A stretch of DNA of 8,983 nt from AM-1111 sp046302135 (GCA_046302135.1 JBKCIQ010000144.1:1-8983); one strand, 5' to 3'. Shown: positions 1 through 8,313, counted from the first letter of the stretch. Notes: a model not told the origin generated them from the sequence alone. Made by a program: numbers and translations.

Positions 1-10
1 AAAATATCCC

Positions 11-700
11 ATGAAAAATAAATTAAAATTGTCAATGTCTGCAATGCTGTTGTTCGCATCATTTCTTAACTCACAAACCGAAAAGAAAATGGCAGCATCT
101 CTTGGTGTTACTCTTCATCCGGAAGTTGGTGTAGGTCATGATCTACAATTTTCATATGCTTTAAAAAATAAATTAACAGTGGGATTTCAAAGTATTTCCG
201 TTTTTGAGTTTCCGGATAACCGCACTAGCGTTTACAGAACACAACCGCCTGTTGTAAGAGAGTTTAATGTAAATGACAGTTGGAAAAGTACCTATTTGGC
301 ATTTAATATAAATGCTAGGTATTATTTTTCAGGCAATTGTACCCCGGAATCTAATTTTTCATTCTACGGCGGCTTAGGAATAGGAATTGTAAATCAAAAA
401 TACGCTAATACTTTTGTTGCAGATTTAGCTACTACAGATACCTTATATTTTAAAAACGTTTTTTCAGGAAATGAGTTAGTTTTAATGCCAAATATTGTGC
501 TAGGAGTAGATAAAAAACTAGGCCCCGGAAAAATTTATCTCGATTTGAATTTTATGTACGGTATTTATAATTGGTCTTCATTTGAAGACCAATTTGATTC
601 TAGATATGGTAAGACAAGCAATAGTGGTAAATATTCTGGTTCTGAAGTAGACGCTCAAATATTTTTCCCTATCAATGTTGGTTATAGAATCAACTTTTAA
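11..700 (+). CDS. Small outer-membrane beta-barrel protein (function unknown)
   Basis: A 229-residue protein with an N-terminal signal peptide: Lys-rich residues 1-7, a hydrophobic stretch at about 8-19, and likely cleavage near SQ-TEKK (21-26). The rest alternates polar and hydrophobic residues in beta-strand fashion (for example 93-107 and 214-228) with Gly/aromatic turns (FYGGLGIGI, 118-126). It ends YRINF; a C-terminal aromatic residue after a beta strand is the usual outer-membrane insertion signal. Length and pattern fit the 8-stranded 'outer membrane beta-barrel' proteins common in Bacteroidota, whose individual roles are mostly unknown. The ATG at 11 is chosen because it gives a complete signal peptide; Met9 is an alternative. 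Only 10 bases precede it, so promoter and operon context are not visible. The gene ends just before a terminator. The barrel assignment is inferred from pattern, not from a recognised family motif. Confidence 0.75.
   Translation: MKNKLKLSMSAMLLFASFLNSQTEKKMAASLGVTLHPEVGVGHDLQFSYALKNKLTVGFQSISVFEFPDNRTSVYRTQPPVVREFNVNDSWKSTYLAFNINARYYFSGNCTPESNFSFYGGLGIGIVNQKYANTFVADLATTDTLYFKNVFSGNELVLMPNIVLGVDKKLGPGKIYLDLNFMYGIYNWSSFEDQFDSRYGKTSNSGKYSGSEVDAQIFFPINVGYRINF
569..594. repeat. Perfect 12-bp-arm palindrome inside the beta-barrel gene
   Basis: AATTGGTCTTCA (569-580), a TT centre (581-582), then TGAAGACCAATT (583-594), its exact reverse complement. It lies in coding sequence for residues around NWSSFEDQF. 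As RNA it would fold into a tight hairpin of about 11 bp with a 4-nt loop. No function is assigned. Confidence 0.85.
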
Positions 701-719
701 TCCATCAAAAATAAATATT

Positions 720-750
720 AAGCAGGTTCTACAAAGACCTGCTTTTTTAT
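720..750 (+). terminator. Rho-independent terminator after the beta-barrel gene, possibly bidirectional
   Basis: An 8-bp perfect stem (AAGCAGGT 720-727 with ACCTGCTT 737-744), a 9-nt loop, then a T-rich tail (TTTTTTATTTTT). It begins 20 nt after the stop codon at 700. Read on the minus strand the same stem is followed by a moderately U-rich AATATTTATTTTT. It could therefore also end transcription from the converging rluA-family gene, for which no better terminator is seen. Confidence 0.85.
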
Positions 751-771
751 TTTTAATCCATTGAAAGATAA

Positions 772-810
772 TTTTTAGATTTGTTTATCTCAACCACTAA
801 AAACAAATCT
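772..810. repeat. Intergenic inverted-repeat element, copy 1
   Basis: A perfect 10-bp inverted repeat, AGATTTGTTT (777-786) and AAACAAATCT (801-810), with a 14-nt spacer starting ATC. The sequence TTTTTA-G-ATTTGTTTATC at 772-789 matches 8278-8294 except for one inserted G, and the right arm AAACAAAT recurs there at the same spacing. Neither strand has a T-run directly after the stem, so it does not look like a standard terminator. Bases 776-783 (TAGATTTG) also fit the TAnnTTTG -7 motif, but no TTG element sits at the usual 17-23 nt distance upstream. Confidence 0.6.
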
Positions 811-816
811 CTTTCT

Positions 817-883
817 CCTGCTATTTGTGATTCGGTGAAAACCTATGAATATAAAACAGACACAAAACAGCAGGCACTTTTTT
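817..883 (+). other. Long hairpin followed by a T-run (possible second terminator or small RNA 3' end)
   Basis: CCTGCT (817-822) pairs with AGCAGG (869-874) and TTTGTG (824-829) pairs with CACAAA (861-866), separated by a 1x2 internal loop. That gives 12 bp around a 31-nt loop. After CAC comes T6 (878-883). The gap has no credible ORF. On the plus strand the upstream barrel gene already has a terminator at 720-750, so this could be a backup terminator or the 3' end of a small RNA begun near 776-783. Both readings are inference. Confidence 0.3.
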
Positions 884-922
884 CGTGTATTCATTTAAGT
901 AACCTTAAATAAATAATAACAA

Positions 923-1609
923 TTAATGCAAAGATGATAATTTATTCATCACAGCGGCCCAAACAGTTTCATCAGGCACCTTTGCCGTTATTACGATTGG
1001 ATGCTGTTTTACAGGGTGAATGAATTCTATCTTTCTTGCATGAAGATGAATGCTGCCGTCTTTATTGCTCCTTTCAAACCCATATTTTAAATCTCCCTTT
1101 ATGGGGCAGCCTATGCTTGAAAACTGACACCTTATCTGATGATGACGTCCGGTGATAAGCTCTATTTCAATTAAATGATAATTTTCAATAGAAACTAAAA
1201 CATGATATTTTAGTTCAGCCCTAAGTCTGTTTTTCCCATCCTTATCAAACGCAAAAGACTTATTTTTTTGTTCATTTTTCTCGAGGTAATGAATTAGATT
1301 GCCTTGGGTTTCTTTTGGCAAATTTTTCACTACTGCCCAATAAGTTTTTTTCACATTTCGGTCTCTCATCAATTCATTAAAACGAGCAAGCCCTTTACTG
1401 GTTTTAGCAAAAACAACGGCGCCACTTACCGGCCTGTCTAACCTATGCGCAACTCCAACAAAGGCTTCGCCGGGTTTTTTATATTTTTCTTTAAGGTATT
1501 TTTTTACTGTTTCACTCAAGGGCTCATCACCTGTTTTATCGCCTTGAATAATTTCTCCCGGTTTTTTATTTACGGCAATGAAATGATTATCTTCAAAAAG
1601 TACAAGCAT
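923..1609 (-). CDS. RluA-family RNA pseudouridine synthase
   Basis: A 228-residue enzyme predicted to isomerise uridine to pseudouridine in rRNA or tRNA. The family signature HRLDRPVSG is at residues 55-63 with the catalytic Asp at 58. Other conserved blocks are the N-terminal VNKKPGEIIQGD (13-24), ELITGRHHQIR (150-160) and the C-terminal IHLHARKIEFIHP (187-199). There is no N-terminal S4 RNA-binding domain; the protein starts directly in the catalytic core, as in the short RluA/TruC-like members, so the target uridine cannot be assigned. The start at 1609 lies 8 nt after the panB stop, so the two genes are probably co-transcribed and perhaps translationally coupled. I recall this panB-synthase pairing from other flavobacterial genomes, but no functional link is established here. 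No dedicated promoter is seen. Confidence 0.93.
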   Translation of the reverse strand: MLVLFEDNHFIAVNKKPGEIIQGDKTGDEPLSETVKKYLKEKYKKPGEAFVGVAHRLDRPVSGAVVFAKTSKGLARFNELMRDRNVKKTYWAVVKNLPKETQGNLIHYLEKNEQKNKSFAFDKDGKNRLRAELKYHVLVSIENYHLIEIELITGRHHQIRCQFSSIGCPIKGDLKYGFERSNKDGSIHLHARKIEFIHPVKQHPIVITAKVPDETVWAAVMNKLSSLH

Positions 1610-1617
1610 AAGGTAAA

Positions 1618-2436
1618 TTAATATTGCTCTTGCTTGTTTGGGAAATTTCCGCCCTTAACATCATTGATATAATTCTGCGTCGCACTTTTCATTTGATCAT
1701 ATAGATTAAGATACCTTCTAAGAAACCTCGGGGAAAATTCAGTGTTCATTCCCATCATGTCGTGCGTCACTAAAACCTGCCCGTCAACCCCACCTCCGGC
1801 ACCAATTCCGATTACCGGAATAGTTAGCTCCTTCGCAACCTGCTGAGCAAGTTTTGCAGGAATCTTTTCAAGAATCAAAGCAAAAATTCCTGAGTTCTCA
1901 AGCAGGTGGGCGTCTTCAAGTAATCTTTTTGCCTCGTCTTCCTGCTTTGCACGAACCGTATATGTTCCGAACTTATAAATACTCTGAGGGGTAAGCCCCA
2001 AATGTCCCATTACCGGAATACCGGCAGTAAGAATTCTTTCTACAGATTCTTTTACCTCTTTACCACCTTCAAGCTTTACGCTATGTGCCCCGGACTCTTT
2101 CATTATTCGCACAGAGGAATTTAATGCCTCTTTAGAATTCCCTTGGTAAGTTCCGAAGGGTAAATCAACCACAACCAAGGCTCTGTCTATTGCTCTAATA
2201 ACGGAGCTCGCATGATAGATCATTTGATCTAAGGTAATTGGAAGAGTGGTCTCGTGTCCCGCCATTACATTACTCGCAGAATCTCCGACCAATAAAACGT
2301 CTATTCCCCCATGATCAAGAATTTTTGCCATGGTATAATCGTAAGCCGTGAGCATGGTGATTTTTTCTCCTGCCCTTTTCATCTCTTGTAAAGAGTGGGT
2401 GGTAATCTTTTTAAATTCTTTTTTAGCTGCAGACAT
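1618..2436 (-). CDS. panB: 3-methyl-2-oxobutanoate hydroxymethyltransferase (ketopantoate hydroxymethyltransferase)
   Basis: A cytoplasmic enzyme that transfers a hydroxymethyl group from 5,10-methylenetetrahydrofolate to alpha-ketoisovalerate, giving ketopantoate, the first committed step toward pantothenate and coenzyme A. The 272 residues are close to the usual family length and cover the whole TIM barrel. Visible landmarks are MLTAYDYTMAKI (28-39), VGDSASNVMAGHETTLP (50-66) with the Mg-ligand Asp52, VVDLPFGTYQ (89-98) with Asp91, the substrate-binding Lys121 in KLEGG, HLGLTPQ (145-151), the active-site Glu190 in ILEKIP, and IGIGAGGGVDGQVLV (209-223). All expected catalytic residues are present. 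panC and panD are not in the window. It is first in a two-gene minus-strand unit and diverges from the lipoprotein gene across 129 bp. The start gives a short N-terminal extension (MSAAKKEFKKITT) typical of Bacteroidota homologues. Confidence 0.98.
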   Translation of the reverse strand: MSAAKKEFKKITTHSLQEMKRAGEKITMLTAYDYTMAKILDHGGIDVLLVGDSASNVMAGHETTLPITLDQMIYHASSVIRAIDRALVVVDLPFGTYQGNSKEALNSSVRIMKESGAHSVKLEGGKEVKESVERILTAGIPVMGHLGLTPQSIYKFGTYTVRAKQEDEAKRLLEDAHLLENSGIFALILEKIPAKLAQQVAKELTIPVIGIGAGGGVDGQVLVTHDMMGMNTEFSPRFLRRYLNLYDQMKSATQNYINDVKGGNFPNKQEQY

Positions 2437-2459
2437 ATTAAATTTTATCCGTTAAAAAT

Positions 2460-2493
2460 CAAATATCTTGATTTCAAACAGCAAATATGCCAA
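2460..2493 (-). promoter_or_regulatory. Weak candidate promoter(s) for panB
   Basis: On the minus strand, GATATTTG (2467-2460) and CATATTTG (2489-2482) each differ from the Bacteroidota -7 motif TAnnTTTG only at the first base. A TTG (2493-2491) lies 23 nt upstream of the first, at the edge of the accepted spacing. The first box is 23 nt from the panB ATG. AT-rich sequence makes such near-matches common. Confidence 0.25.
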
Positions 2494-2539
2494 TTATAAA
2501 TGATTCGGCGAACCTGTAGACATATTTATCTTGTTTGTG

Positions 2540-2547
2540 TATATTTG
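2540..2547 (+). promoter_or_regulatory. Bacteroidota -7 promoter element before the lipoprotein gene
   Basis: TATATTTG matches TAnnTTTG exactly and continues as TTTGCC, as does the element at 5871. It lies 18 nt before the ATG at 2566, which supports that start over the upstream ATG at 2500. No TTG (-33) is found 17-23 nt upstream, so the match is to the -7 half only. Confidence 0.5.
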
Positions 2548-2565
2548 CCAACTGTTTTAATTCTA

Positions 2566-3663
2566 ATGTCAGCAAAAAAATTCATAATCATTTCAATAAC
2601 GGTATTAGCAGTAATTTTTAATTCCTGCAAAACTGAGTTCCCCACCATTGCTCCTTATAAAGAAATGGTTTGTGTTTATGGATTAATTGAGCAGCAACAG
2701 AATATAAACTATATTCGTATAAATCGTGTTTTTCAGACCGAAGGAAATGCTTATGATGCGGCTCAAATCAATGATTCTGTTAATTTCAAGCAAGGAGAAC
2801 TTACTGTTACATTAGAAAAGTATCGAGATGGTGTTTTTAAAGCGTCTTTTCCTCTGAGCGACACAGTACTTACGACTCTCCCCGCAGGAGATTTCAATAC
2901 CAATCAAAGGCTTTGGGTCTGTTATAACCAATTGGCAAGTTTTGGTCCTGGTGGAACCGATGAAGGCGCGACAATATCTTACAAACTCAAAATTCATAAC
3001 AATATAACAGGGAAAGATTTTTTCGGTGAAACCAAAATGGTTCAGGATGCTTTGGTAGATGTTTCTGCCGGAGGGCCACTTTCAGGAGTGTCAATTGGGT
3101 TAACAAATCCCAATTTTCCTGTTAAACTTGCAATGTTTAATCCTCAATACGGAAAACTTGACAATATGATTCTGAGATTTTTTTATCAGGAATTTCCGAA
3201 TGTAAATGATACAACTGTTTACTCTGATAAGTTTGTTGACTGGAATTTAGGTAACCAGGTCGTTGAGAACATAAACCTGACAAACACTAGTGTTAAATAT
3301 CAGTTTATGGGAGATGATTTCTACCGATTTCTAACAACTGTTATTCAGCCGGACGCGAATGTTTGGGCAAGAAGAGCTAGATACATTCAGGTAATTTTTA
3401 CTTCCTGCGGAGAGGAATTCCAGCTGTTTACTGAGGTTAACACGCCGTCAAACACCATCGTTCAAGAAAAACCGGTTTATTCTAATATCACTGACGGAGT
3501 TGGCGTGTTTTCTTCAAGGAGCCGCTATTTCAAAAAACTAACTTTAACACCAGCCAGTATAGATAAACTTGCGGGTACAATTGCATATCCAAATTCGCCA
3601 TCTTGTGGTTTGCAATTTCTTGATTCTCAGCCCAACGGGCAAAAAGGCCCGGGCTGTCAATAA
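2566..3663 (+). CDS. Outer-membrane-type lipoprotein, DUF4249-like (function unknown)
   Basis: A 365-residue predicted lipoprotein. Residues 1-20 form a type II signal peptide: SAKK, then a hydrophobic core (IIISITVLAVIF), then the lipobox FNSC with Cys21 as the lipidated residue. The mature start CKTEF has one acidic residue close to the Cys, a weak resemblance to Bacteroidota surface-export signals. The body is beta-rich. The opening VCVYGLIEQQQNINYIRINRVF (about 35-56) and the late PVYSNITDGVGVFSSRS (about 303-319) resemble the DUF4249 family of Bacteroidota lipoproteins; this is from memory and unverified. The frame stays open back to an ATG at 2500. That start would place 22 residues before the signal peptide and lies upstream of the -7 motif at 2540, so 2566 is preferred. 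No TonB-dependent receptor is adjacent, although DUF4249 genes often have one nearby. It is divergent from panB. Confidence 0.8.
   Translation: MSAKKFIIISITVLAVIFNSCKTEFPTIAPYKEMVCVYGLIEQQQNINYIRINRVFQTEGNAYDAAQINDSVNFKQGELTVTLEKYRDGVFKASFPLSDTVLTTLPAGDFNTNQRLWVCYNQLASFGPGGTDEGATISYKLKIHNNITGKDFFGETKMVQDALVDVSAGGPLSGVSIGLTNPNFPVKLAMFNPQYGKLDNMILRFFYQEFPNVNDTTVYSDKFVDWNLGNQVVENINLTNTSVKYQFMGDDFYRFLTTVIQPDANVWARRARYIQVIFTSCGEEFQLFTEVNTPSNTIVQEKPVYSNITDGVGVFSSRSRYFKKLTLTPASIDKLAGTIAYPNSPSCGLQFLDSQPNGQKGPGCQ
3628..3656 (+). repeat. GC-rich hairpin in the last codons of the lipoprotein gene
   Basis: CAGCCC (3628-3633) pairs with GGGCTG (3651-3656). Inside it GGGC (3637-3640) pairs with GCCC (3647-3650), leaving a 3-nt bulge and a 6-nt A-rich loop. 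In an AT-rich window this 10-bp, almost all-GC structure stands out. It encodes part of QPNGQKGPGCQ. The nearest T-run (3669-3673) is 12 nt away, so it is not a textbook terminator. Confidence 0.6.
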
Positions 3664-3682
3664 TTGACTTTTTGGCAGTTTT
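3654..3682 (+). terminator. Weak candidate terminator overlapping the lipoprotein stop codon
   Basis: CTGTCAA (3654-3660) pairs with TTGGCAG (3672-3678) with one G-U pair and an 11-nt loop. It is followed directly by TTTTCCCTCTTATTT. It overlaps and competes with the GC-rich hairpin at 3628-3656. The sequence GTCAATAATTGAC (3656-3668), which spans the stop codon, is itself a perfect palindrome. Confidence 0.3.
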
Positions 3683-3734
3683 CCCTCTTATTTAATACCC
3701 TGATAAGCAGATTTTTCCGATTTTCAAATCCATT

Positions 3735-3750
3735 GTGACATTATGCCGAT
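3735..3750. promoter_or_regulatory. Possible activator site upstream of dnaK
   Basis: TGTGACATTATGCCGA contains the imperfect inverted pair TGACA-N3-TGCCG, about 20 nt upstream of the -24/-12-like element. It could be a regulator site, but that is inference from position and partial symmetry only. Confidence 0.2.
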
Positions 3751-3770
3751 TTTTATTAAAAAAAATGCAG

Positions 3771-3786
3771 TGGCACAATGATTGAC
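3771..3786 (+). promoter_or_regulatory. Sigma-54-like -24/-12 promoter element before dnaK
   Basis: TGGCAC-AATGA-TTGAC follows the sigma-54 consensus TGGCAC-N5-TTGCA with exact spacing; the one core deviation is A for C in the -12 TTGC. Placing -12 at G3784 predicts a start near 3796 and a leader of about 19 nt to the ATG at 3815, a sensible length. No TAnnTTTG motif occurs in the 151-bp gap and no CIRCE operator is seen. Confidence 0.4.
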
Positions 3787-3814
3787 TTAGGCGAGCAGAT
3801 TTAAAAAATTAGAT

Positions 3815-5722
<1,908 letters not shown>

Positions 5723-5743
5723 ATTTTTAATCACACAATAGTT

Positions 5744-5780
5744 AAAATCCCGTCTCAACACAGGCGGGATTTTTTGTTTT
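5744..5780 (+). terminator. Strong Rho-independent terminator after dnaK
   Basis: A 12-bp stem including one G-U pair (AAAATCCCGTCT 5744-5755 with AGGCGGGATTTT 5762-5773), a 6-nt loop CAACAC, then TTTTTTGTTTT. It starts 22 nt after the dnaK stop and supports dnaK being the last gene of its transcript. Confidence 0.93.
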
Positions 5781-5846
5781 TAAAATTTGAGGTCAACCAC
5801 ATAAAGTGACAAGCAGATGTTGAAAACTATTTTTTTGACTATAATC

Positions 5847-5878
5847 TTGACTTTGCCCTACAGGATTAATTACATTTG
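5847..5878 (+). promoter_or_regulatory. Bacteroidota housekeeping promoter for the metallopeptidase gene
   Basis: TACATTTG (5871-5878) matches the -7 motif TAnnTTTG exactly. A TTG (5847-5849) lies 21 nt upstream, within the 17-23 nt spacing described for flavobacterial promoters. The -7 box is 22 nt before the ATG at 5901, which argues for that start over the in-frame ATG at 5817. Confidence 0.65.
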
Positions 5879-5900
5879 CCGTCTATTAAATATTTCATTT

Positions 5901-8042
5901 ATGAAAAAATTCTTATTTTCTGTCTTAATTTTTTCGCAAACGTTTTTTCTTTTTTCTCAAACCCGTGTTTGCGGCACTATGGATAATCTGGACAGATTAA
6001 ATTCAATAGACCCACTACTTCAATCAAAAATGGCAGAGATTGAAAATCAAACCGATCAATTCATACAGTTTCAATCAGCAGCAAAATTTTCTCCAACGCC
6101 TTCCACCATGGCCGTAATTAATATTCCTGTAGTGGTTCACGTTCTTTACAATACATCTACTCAGAATATTTCTGATGCTCAAATATTATCTCAGATAACA
6201 ATACTAAATAATGATTTCAGGAGGCTGAATGCAGATAAAATCAATACCCCTTCAACATTTAGCAGTGTTGCTGCAGATTGTGAATTTAATTTTTGTCTTG
6301 CGAGCGTTTCTCCTACCGGGGCAAGCACAACAGGTATTACCCGCACCTTTACCTCTGTAACCTCTTGGTCTGCAAATGACCAGATGAAATCCTCTGCGAC
6401 AGGTGGGGTTAACCCATGGCCAACTGATAAATATTTGAACATCTGGGTATGTAATCTAGGTGGAGGATTGCTAGGATATGCACAATTCCCCGGTGGCTCA
6501 ACTGCAACCGATGGCGTGGTAATAGGGCATCAGTATTTTGGAAACACAGGAACAGCTACTGCACCCTTCAACAAGGGCCGCACCGGAACTCATGAGGTGG
6601 GCCATTGGCTAAATCTTCGCCACATTTGGGGCGATGCAATTTGTGCAAATGATTTTGTGAGCGATACCCCAACGCATTACGATGCAAACTATGGCTGTCC
6701 TTCTCATCCTAAATCAAACACTTGTGGAGCCAGCGCCGAAATGTTTATGAACTATATGGATTACACAGACGATGCTTGTATGAATATGTTTACTCTTGGG
6801 CAAAAATCCAGGATGCAGGCATTGTTTGCAACCGGTGGAGCCAGGGCTTCATTACTAACGTCTAACGGTTGTGGTTCTGGTTCAACAACAACATGCGGAG
6901 TTCCTGCAGGTTTAAATGCTACATCTATTACGAGTAATTCAGTTACAACAACGTGGACTTCAGTTACCGGGGCATCTAGTTACAACGTGAGAATAAAGGC
7001 CATTTCATCGACCACTTGGACCAATACTACATCAACAACCACATCAAAAGGTTTCACGGGGTTAAGTGCTGGAACAGGTTATGAGTTTCAAGTACAGTCT
7101 GTTTGCAGTGGAAGTACAAGCGCTTTTTCTGCATCTAAGACCTTTACTACAACAGCAGCAACTACTGGAGCAACATTAACTGTTGGTACTGGGACAACAA
7201 CTACCACTGTAGCACCTTATGGTACTTATTACATGGATGAAAAGGTTCAATTCATTGTAACTAAAACAGATCTTGTTAATGCTGGTTACACATCAGCTAA
7301 TAACGTTTTAAAGTCCTTATCCTTTAACGTGTCTCAGGCATCATCTCAGGTAATGAATAGCTTTACAATTAAAATGAAACACACCAGTAGCTCCTCTTTT
7401 AGCTCTACATCATTTTTAAGTTCAACAGGTATGACAACGGTTTTTAGTGGAAATGTAACTGCGGTAGCGGGCTGGAACACGCATAATTTCACCACTAATT
7501 TTAACTATAATGGCAGTAGTAATGTTTTAATTGAGATTTGTTGGAATAATAGCAGTTACACTAGCGACACCAAAGTTTTTTCAACCACACAGTCAGCTAA
7601 CAGGACATTATATTTAAAAGTAGACGTTGCTTCCGGTGGTGTATGCGCAAATACAACGGGGACTTTGTCAACTGCAAGACCCAACATGAGATTCTTTTTC
7701 AGTGGCACATCTAGTTCCTACTCAACAAAAGAAATGGAGCAAATTGATGTTGAAGAAACAGATAACTTCTCTTTGAATCTTTACCCTAATCCTGTCGAGT
7801 CTATCTTAAACATTGAGTATTCGTCAAAAGAAGAGAACTCCCCGGTTGCAGTAACAATCTTTAACCTTATGGGCGAAAAGATTTTTGAAATACATGAAAA
7901 ATCAAAATCTGTAGGAATAAACACCTTGACTGTTAATTTTAGTGGCGATGATAAATTTGCTACTATTCCCGCCGGAGTATATCTGTGTAACGTAAGTATG
8001 GAAGGAATCAGTAAAACGACAAGAATAGTTATTCAGAAATAA
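5901..8042 (+). CDS. Secreted M43-family zinc metallopeptidase with FnIII domain and T9SS sorting signal
   Basis: A 713-residue exported protease. Residues 1-20 are a Sec signal peptide (MKKFLFSV..., ending FSQ). Residues about 21-70, with the RVCGTMDNLDRL opening, look like the propeptide seen in Bacteroidota M43 (cytophagalysin/PAPP-A type) enzymes. The catalytic domain spans about 70-325. The zinc site HEVGHWLNLRH is at 231-241 (His231, Glu232, His235, His241), followed by IWGDAICANDFVSDTPTH and the Met-turn in MNYMDYTDD (283-291), so it should be active. A fibronectin type III domain (about 332-419) and an unassigned Ser/Thr-rich beta domain (about 424-602) follow. Residues 624-713 are a T9SS type A sorting domain: NLYPNPVESILNI, then IFNLMGEKIF, IPAGVYLCNV and TTRIVIQK. 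It is probably exported across both membranes and released or anchored. The frame is open from 5817, but that start lies before the promoter. It is probably transcribed alone. The peptidase and sorting-domain calls are firm; the substrate is unknown. Confidence 0.93.
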   Translation: MKKFLFSVLIFSQTFFLFSQTRVCGTMDNLDRLNSIDPLLQSKMAEIENQTDQFIQFQSAAKFSPTPSTMAVINIPVVVHVLYNTSTQNISDAQILSQITILNNDFRRLNADKINTPSTFSSVAADCEFNFCLASVSPTGASTTGITRTFTSVTSWSANDQMKSSATGGVNPWPTDKYLNIWVCNLGGGLLGYAQFPGGSTATDGVVIGHQYFGNTGTATAPFNKGRTGTHEVGHWLNLRHIWGDAICANDFVSDTPTHYDANYGCPSHPKSNTCGASAEMFMNYMDYTDDACMNMFTLGQKSRMQALFATGGARASLLTSNGCGSGSTTTCGVPAGLNATSITSNSVTTTWTSVTGASSYNVRIKAISSTTWTNTTSTTTSKGFTGLSAGTGYEFQVQSVCSGSTSAFSASKTFTTTAATTGATLTVGTGTTTTTVAPYGTYYMDEKVQFIVTKTDLVNAGYTSANNVLKSLSFNVSQASSQVMNSFTIKMKHTSSSSFSSTSFLSSTGMTTVFSGNVTAVAGWNTHNFTTNFNYNGSSNVLIEICWNNSSYTSDTKVFSTTQSANRTLYLKVDVASGGVCANTTGTLSTARPNMRFFFSGTSSSYSTKEMEQIDVEETDNFSLNLYPNPVESILNIEYSSKEENSPVAVTIFNLMGEKIFEIHEKSKSVGINTLTVNFSGDDKFATIPAGVYLCNVSMEGISKTTRIVIQK

Positions 8043-8070
8043 TATTTTTCCGGTACCTATTTAATTAGAC

Positions 8071-8112
8071 AGCATCTCTGAACCCAGGTCATTTCATTTA
8101 GAGTAGCTTTTT
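8071..8112 (+). terminator. Weak candidate terminator after the metallopeptidase gene
   Basis: AGCATCTCT (8071-8079) and AGAGTAGCT (8100-8108) pair at 7 of 9 positions around a 20-nt loop, with TTTTT ending at 8112. The long loop and the two central mismatches make it doubtful. Confidence 0.25.
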
Positions 8113-8277
8113 AAAACACTAAAACCAGCACATTATTTTTTTGAGATTGATTCATTCAGCTCAATTTTGTTTTCGATTGATTTAAACTGTTGATTATTTT
8201 TTCTTTTTATAATTCATCGCCACAATTTAAATTGCTTTAAGTATGTTTTTTCCAAATTCCTGAGAGACCCTTATCTG

Positions 8278-8313
8278 TTTTTAATTTGTTTATCAGAGTA
8301 AAATGAAACAAAT
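8278..8313. repeat. Intergenic inverted-repeat element, copy 2
   Basis: A perfect 8-bp inverted repeat, ATTTGTTT (8284-8291) and AAACAAAT (8306-8313), with a 14-nt spacer starting ATC. Arms, spacer length, the ATC at the start of the spacer and the preceding TTTTTA all match the element at 772-808. It also lies between two converging genes. Confidence 0.55.

Noticed and set aside
777..810. The 10-bp inverted repeat as a Rho-independent terminator for the rluA-family gene
   Set aside because: The stem is AT-rich with a 14-nt loop, and on the minus strand it is followed by an A-run rather than a U-run.
893..910. ATTTAAG-TAAC-CTTAAAT hairpin next to the rluA-family stop codon as a terminator
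   Set aside because: The stem has only 7 AT-rich pairs and on the minus strand no U-run follows it.
2500..2565. Longer N-terminus for the lipoprotein, starting at the ATG at 2500
   Set aside because: It would put 22 residues before a complete lipoprotein signal peptide and would start upstream of the TATATTTG promoter motif at 2540-2547.
3664..3814. CIRCE operator or sigma-32-type promoter upstream of dnaK
   Set aside because: No TTAGCACTC-N9-GAGTGCTAA repeat and no convincing sigma-32 -35/-10 pair could be seen in the gap.
5817..5900. Longer N-terminus for the metallopeptidase, starting at 5817
   Set aside because: A complete signal peptide begins at the ATG at 5901, and the matched promoter (5847-5878) lies between the two starts.
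6191..6442. Minus-strand open frame inside the metallopeptidase gene
   Set aside because: It lies wholly antisense to the catalytic domain coding region, with no signal, domain or promoter of its own.
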